Origin: an uncultured Erysipelotrichaceae bacterium
GTDB lineage: Bacteria; Bacillota_I; Bacilli_A; RFN20; CAG-826
Assembly: GCA_900314865.1 (NCBI GenBank)
Contig: OMWW01000004.1
Coordinates: forward strand, 65,749-129,748
Direction: 5' to 3'
Length of the DNA: 64,000 nt
Both the position numbers and the translations under genes were made by a program. Of the stretch, positions 60,800 to 64,000 are shown in pieces. Position 1 is the stretch's first letter, and every line of letters begins with the position of its first letter. Under the pieces are notes generated by a model, which saw nothing but the letters and a program-made list of their open reading frames with translations, was not told where the DNA came from and made no database searches.

Positions 60800-61020
60800 A
60801 CGTAAATAAACAACTCGGAATGCGTGTTCGTTACTTAAGAAAACAAAAAGGATTAAGTCAACTCGACCTTTCTTTTGAAAGTGGTGTGAATAAAAACTAT
60901 ATCTCTGATTTAGAAAGAGGAGATCGTAACCCGACACTACAAGTGTTAGAAAGAATCGCTAATAGTTTAGATGTAACATTAGAGGATTTATTTAAAGGCA
61001 TACAATCATTTGAGGATTGA
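60796..61020 (+). CDS. Small XRE-family helix-turn-helix regulator
   Basis: A 74-residue Cro/CI-like protein that is essentially only the HTH: LGMRVRYLRKQKGLSQLDLS, SGVNKNYISDLERGDRNPTL, RIANSLDVTLEDLF. It has the size and sequence style of restriction-modification controller proteins and of small SinR-like regulators. Start overlaps the whiA stop as ATGA, so it is translated with whiA. Target unknown; no restriction genes are near. Ends with TGA. Confidence 0.92.
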   Translation: MNVNKQLGMRVRYLRKQKGLSQLDLSFESGVNKNYISDLERGDRNPTLQVLERIANSLDVTLEDLFKGIQSFED

Positions 61021-61048
61021 GATATACTAATAGATAGGAGAAAAAGAT

Positions 61049-61945
61049 ATGCAATTAGTAATTTTAGCAGCAGGAATGGGAAGCCGTTTTGGTGGTCTCA
61101 AACAAATGGAAAAAATGGATGAAGCCGGTAATTTCTTACTCGACTATTCCGTTTATGATGCAAAAAGAGCAGGCTTTGATAGCGTGGTCTTTATTATCAA
61201 AAAAGAATTTTATGACGCTTTTAAGGATTCCATTGGAAAGAGAGTTGAGAAACTCATTAAAGTGGAATATGCTTTCCAACAATTAGATGATCTTCCAGCA
61301 GGATTTAAAGTTCCGGAAGGAAGAGAAAAACCATGGGGCACAGCGCACGCAATTTACGCAGCTCGTGATTTAATTAAAGATGATTTTATCATCATTAATG
61401 GTGATGATTTCTATGGCAAAGAGACTTATGAAGTTGCATATAATTATTTAGCTTCTTTACCAAAGGGTAGCGTAGGAAAATATGCGAATGTCGCCTTTAA
61501 AGTCGCAAATACAATGACTGAAAATGGAGCAGTTAAACGTGGTGTCGCTTTCCAAAAAGATGGTTACTTAACTAAACTTGTGGAATCCTCTATTGAAAAG
61601 AAAGACGGAAAGATTATGTCTTCTCCTTTAGATGGCAGCGAACCGTTTGAAGTTCAACCAGATGATTTGGTGAGTATGAACTTATTTGCCTTCAACAAAG
61701 ATTTAATCAAACGTTTAGAAGAAAAATTCCCACTTTGGTTAAAAGAAAATATCAATGTTCCTAAGAGTGAATTCTTGATTCCAACCGTGGTGGATGAACT
61801 TGTTCATGAAGGGAAAGCCACTCTTAAGTTATTAAAGACTTCTTCTGTGTGGTTTGGTGTCACTTATAAAGAAGACAAACCAGGCGTTGTTAAGGCGCTT
61901 AACGATTTAGTAGAAAAAGGCGTTTATAAAAAAGGCTTATATTAA
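61049..61945 (+). CDS. Sugar-phosphate nucleotidyltransferase family protein
   Basis: A 298-residue NTP_transferase-fold protein: LVILAAGMGSRFGGLKQMEK (nucleotide-binding GxGxR), KPWGTAHAIYAARDLI, IIINGDDFYGKE (metal Asp), and a C-terminal WFGVTYKEDKPGVVKALNDL. The family activates sugars or choline with UTP/CTP/GTP; the substrate is not clear. It resembles a group in gut anaerobes that is annotated only as nucleotidyltransferase. AGGAG ribosome site. Confidence 0.88.
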   Translation: MQLVILAAGMGSRFGGLKQMEKMDEAGNFLLDYSVYDAKRAGFDSVVFIIKKEFYDAFKDSIGKRVEKLIKVEYAFQQLDDLPAGFKVPEGREKPWGTAHAIYAARDLIKDDFIIINGDDFYGKETYEVAYNYLASLPKGSVGKYANVAFKVANTMTENGAVKRGVAFQKDGYLTKLVESSIEKKDGKIMSSPLDGSEPFEVQPDDLVSMNLFAFNKDLIKRLEEKFPLWLKENINVPKSEFLIPTVVDELVHEGKATLKLLKTSSVWFGVTYKEDKPGVVKALNDLVEKGVYKKGLY

Positions 61946-61950
61946 TAGCT

Positions 61951-62262
61951 ATGAAGAATTGTCATTACGAATTGAGTGATTATGTTTTGCTCCAAAATAT
62001 GGAGAAAAATGCACTTAATATGCTTAAAAAGCATAATAGTGGTGCGTTTAAATACATTCTCCACAATTTGTATGATCAATTACGTAACTATGATTCATCA
62101 TTAGCAGAGCAGATCTACGAGAAGTTTAAATACTATGAGATTTGTGCGGTTGATGACGGAGATGAGGAGATATATGAAAAGGGCATTTCTAAATTGCAAG
62201 AAATGCTTGAACCACTTTTCCAAAATATGGTAGTGGATCTTAACGAACATAATGGCATTTAG
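61951..62262 (+). CDS. Small hypothetical protein
   Basis: A 103-residue helical acidic protein (YVLLQNMEKNALNMLKKHNS, YDQLRNYDSSLAEQIYEKF, VDDGDEEIYEKGISKLQEM). No family recognised. It follows the nucleotidyltransferase gene by 5 nt without a clear ribosome site, so it is probably co-transcribed, and ends at a terminator. Confidence 0.65.
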   Translation: MKNCHYELSDYVLLQNMEKNALNMLKKHNSGAFKYILHNLYDQLRNYDSSLAEQIYEKFKYYEICAVDDGDEEIYEKGISKLQEMLEPLFQNMVVDLNEHNGI

Positions 62263-62278
62263 CCTATTGCAAAAAACA

Positions 62279-62310
62279 AGGGTCAGAAAAAAATCTGACT
62301 CTTTTTATTT
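62279..62310 (+). terminator. Terminator upstream of gap
   Basis: AGGGTCAGA / TCTGACTCT stem with an A-rich loop and T5. Confidence 0.85.
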
Positions 62311-62315
62311 TTTTA

Positions 62316-62349
62316 TTGAAAGCAAAACTAAATATAGTATAAACTATAT
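62316..62349 (+). promoter_or_regulatory. gap promoter with a palindrome over the -10
   Basis: TTGAAA (62316-62321), 16 bp, TATAAA (62338-62343). ATATAGT-ATAA-ACTATAT (62332-62349) is a perfect 7-bp-arm palindrome covering the -10 and may be an operator. Confidence 0.6.
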
Positions 62350-62378
62350 AACGCAGTGAAAAAGGAGGCATATATAAT

Positions 62379-63449
62379 ATGTCAGTAAAAGTTGCAATTA
62401 ACGGATTCGGTCGTATTGGCCGTTTAGCCTTCAGACAAATGTTTGGTGCAGAAGGATATGAAATCGTCGCAATTAACGATTTAACTTCCCCAAAAATGTT
62501 GGCGAACTTATTGAAATATGACACCGCTCAAGGTGGCTATTGCGGAGTCTTAGGTGAAAACTTACACACAGTTTCCTCTAAAGAACCAGTAGTTGACGAA
62601 GAAACCAAAGCGGTCTTAGTCCCAGGTTCAATCACCGTTGATGGAAAAGAAATTACCATTTACGCTGAACCAAAAGCTCAAAACTTACCATGGGGCAAAC
62701 TCGGTGTTGATGTCGTACTCGAATGTACAGGTTTCTACACCTCCAAAGCAAAAGCACAAGCTCATATCGATGCAGGTGCTAGAAAAGTTGTTATCTCCGC
62801 TCCAGCAGGAAACGATTTACCAACTATCGTCTTCTCAGTTAATGAAAAGACACTCAAACCAGAAGATAACATTATCTCTGCTGCTAGCTGTACCACAAAC
62901 TGCTTAGCACCAATGGCTAAAGCTCTTAACGATGCTTTCCCAATTCAATCTGGTATTATGACAACCGTCCACGCCTATACTGGTGACCAAATGATCCTTG
63001 ACGGACCACACAGAAAAGGCGATTTAAGAAGAGCCCGTGCAGGTGCTGCGAACATCGTTCCAAATAGCACCGGTGCCGCTAAAGCTATCGGTTTAGTCAT
63101 TCCTGAATTAAACGGCAAACTCATTGGTAGTGCACAACGTGTCCCAGTTCCAACTGGTTCTACCACAATCTTAGTTGCTGTTGTTAAGGGTGAAGAAGTT
63201 ACAAAAGAAGCTATCAATGCAGCTATGAAAGCTCAAGCAAGTGCTTCCTTCGGTTACACTGAAGAACAATTAGTCTCCTCCGACGTTATCGGTATGAGAT
63301 TTGGTTCCTTATTCGATGCTACACAAACCATGGTAACCAAAATTGCTGATGGTTTATTCCAAGTTCAAGTTGTCTCTTGGTATGACAACGAAAACTCTTA
63401 TACTTCCCAAATGGTTCGTACCATCAAATACTTTGCTGAATTAAAATAA
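62379..63449 (+). CDS. gap: Glyceraldehyde-3-phosphate dehydrogenase
   Basis: A 356-residue glycolytic enzyme oxidising GAP to 1,3-bisphosphoglycerate with NAD+. NAD motif [14 protein letters not shown], catalytic Cys171 in [46 protein letters not shown], and [15 protein letters not shown] at the end. About 20 residues longer than typical, mostly in the region following residue 50 (the Y-Y-C-G loop). AAGGAGG ribosome site. pgk follows after a hairpin, the usual gap-pgk operon. Confidence 0.98.
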   Translation: MSVKVAINGFGRIGRLAFRQMFGAEGYEIVAINDLTSPKMLANLLKYDTAQGGYCGVLGENLHTVSSKEPVVDEETKAVLVPGSITVDGKEITIYAEPKAQNLPWGKLGVDVVLECTGFYTSKAKAQAHIDAGARKVVISAPAGNDLPTIVFSVNEKTLKPEDNIISAASCTTNCLAPMAKALNDAFPIQSGIMTTVHAYTGDQMILDGPHRKGDLRRARAGAANIVPNSTGAAKAIGLVIPELNGKLIGSAQRVPVPTGSTTILVAVVKGEEVTKEAINAAMKAQASASFGYTEEQLVSSDVIGMRFGSLFDATQTMVTKIADGLFQVQVVSWYDNENSYTSQMVRTIKYFAELK

Positions 63450-63479
63450 GTATTTGGGCAATATAAGCAAAACGCTAAA

Positions 63480-63510
63480 TAGCGCCCATTAATTTGGGCG
63501 CTTTACATTT
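63480..63510 (+). terminator. Hairpin between gap and pgk (attenuator or stabiliser)
   Basis: AGCGCCCA / TGGGCGCT, 8-bp GC-rich perfect stem with a 6-nt loop, followed by TTTACATTT. Tail is short, so partial read-through into pgk is likely. Confidence 0.7.
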
Positions 63511-63528
63511 ATAAAAGGAGAAAAAACC

Positions 63529-64000
63529 ATGTTATTAGTTAAAGACATGAAAGACCTTAAAGGTAAACGCGTTATCGTCAGAGTGGATTTCAACGTCCCA
63601 CAAAAAGGTGGAGTTATCTCTGATGACAATAGAATTGTTGCTGCTTTACCAACAATTAAAGAATTAATTGCTAAAGAAGCACGTGTTATCCTTATGTCTC
63701 ACTTAGGAAAAGTGAAACACAAAGAAGCTCCAGAAGTAGTTGAAGAACAAAAGAAAAAGAACAATATGGCACCTGTCGCAGTTCGTTTAGGCGAATTACT
63801 CGGTTCCCCAGTTCACTTTGTTAACGCTACAAGAGGAGAAGAACTCGCTAAAGCAGTCAAAGAACTCAAAGATGGCGAAGTCTTATTAATGCAAAATACC
63901 CGTTATGAAAAGGGTGAAGAGAAAAACGATCCAGAACTCTCTAAAGAGTGGGCTAGCTTAGGTGATGCCTTCGTTATGGACGCTTTCGGTAGTGCTCATA
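63529..64000 (+). CDS. pgk: Phosphoglycerate kinase (3' end outside the window)
   Basis: The first 157 codons are present, open to the end of the window. Starts [20 protein letters not shown] with FNVPQ, then [26 protein letters not shown] (substrate Arg/His region), [43 protein letters not shown]. These are all N-domain pgk motifs; the enzyme makes ATP from 1,3-bisphosphoglycerate. AAAGGAG ribosome site 9 nt before the ATG. Truncated only by the window edge. Confidence 0.97.
   Translation, partial: MLLVKDMKDLKGKRVIVRVDFNVPQKGGVISDDNRIVAALPTIKELIAKEARVILMSHLGKVKHKEAPEVVEEQKKKNNMAPVAVRLGELLGSPVHFVNATRGEELAKAVKELKDGEVLLMQNTRYEKGEEKNDPELSKEWASLGDAFVMDAFGSAH

Overview
The window looks like a piece of chromosome from an uncultured, low-GC, fermentative member of the Bacilli on the Erysipelotrichales / RF39 / RFN20 / Acholeplasma side of the Bacillota (taxonomy is inference; no rRNA is present). 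Supporting signs are AT-rich spacers, Bacillota-type operons (lgt-ppaX-trxB-rapZ-whiA), a CIRCE heat-shock operator, glycolysis plus pyruvate:ferredoxin oxidoreductase as the visible energy metabolism, a ClpB without its N-domain as in mycoplasmas, and many large lipoproteins. UGA is a stop codon here (for example at 8011, 60799 and 61020) and the only tRNA-Trp has a CCA anticodon, so the code is standard, not the Mycoplasma code.

Layout. 1-6.6 kb: a truncated uncharacterised CDS, a lipoprotein, a pair of CNNM/CBS membrane proteins, enolase and guanylate kinase. 6.7-11.4 kb: an eight-gene, tightly overlapping operon that looks like a minimal Tad / type IV pilus-like machine: one CpaF/TadA-type ATPase, two TadB/TadC-like membrane proteins, three small TadE/Flp-like exported proteins, a larger secreted protein and a small possible regulator. 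11.4-13.3 kb: acyl carrier protein, tRNA-Asn, tRNA-Glu, an orphan PBECR-like nuclease, an unassigned structured RNA with its own promoter and terminator, and a CatB/Vat-type acetyltransferase. 13.4-18.8 kb: an AbrB-ABC export operon, then a DtxR/MntR-type regulator and the feoA-feoA-feoB iron(II) uptake operon, with a palindromic operator on the feo promoter. 18.8-22 kb: a flavoprotein, a CotH-kinase lipoprotein, yqeY and tRNA-Trp.

22.0-26.5 kb is an accessory island. It starts at the tRNA-Trp 3' end, and a diverged copy of the tRNA flank lies at its far end. It holds a duplicated MORN-like membrane protein, two tiny coupled genes inside a 15-bp inverted repeat, an AbiEii-like nucleotidyltransferase, a Nif11-leader peptide fused to a zinc ribbon, and coding remnants. 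26.7-33.4 kb: two very large lipoproteins (BspA-like LRR, and one with a pore-former-like hydrophobic segment). 33.5-41.8 kb: a MacB-like ABC transporter and a polysaccharide cluster (three glycosyltransferases, a flippase, a HAD phosphatase). 41.8-53 kb: CIRCE-clpB, acyl-ACP thioesterase, cysK, a PAP2 phosphatase, aquaporin, nifJ, small unknowns and tRNA-Pro. 53-64 kb: uvrA, then lgt-ppaX-trxB-rapZ-whiA-xre (no yvcK, and RapZ lacks its P-loop lysine), a sugar nucleotidyltransferase, gap and the start of pgk.

A pattern runs through the whole window. About a dozen genes that start a transcription unit have no Shine-Dalgarno sequence. Instead a (usually extended) -10 hexamer sits 6-11 nt before the start codon, so transcription should begin at or almost at the AUG. 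Genes inside operons carry ordinary AGGAG sites. The strongest candidates for something undescribed are the reduced Tad operon, this leaderless/SD division, the tRNA-Trp island with its Nif11-zinc-ribbon peptide, and the structured RNA at 12.4 kb.
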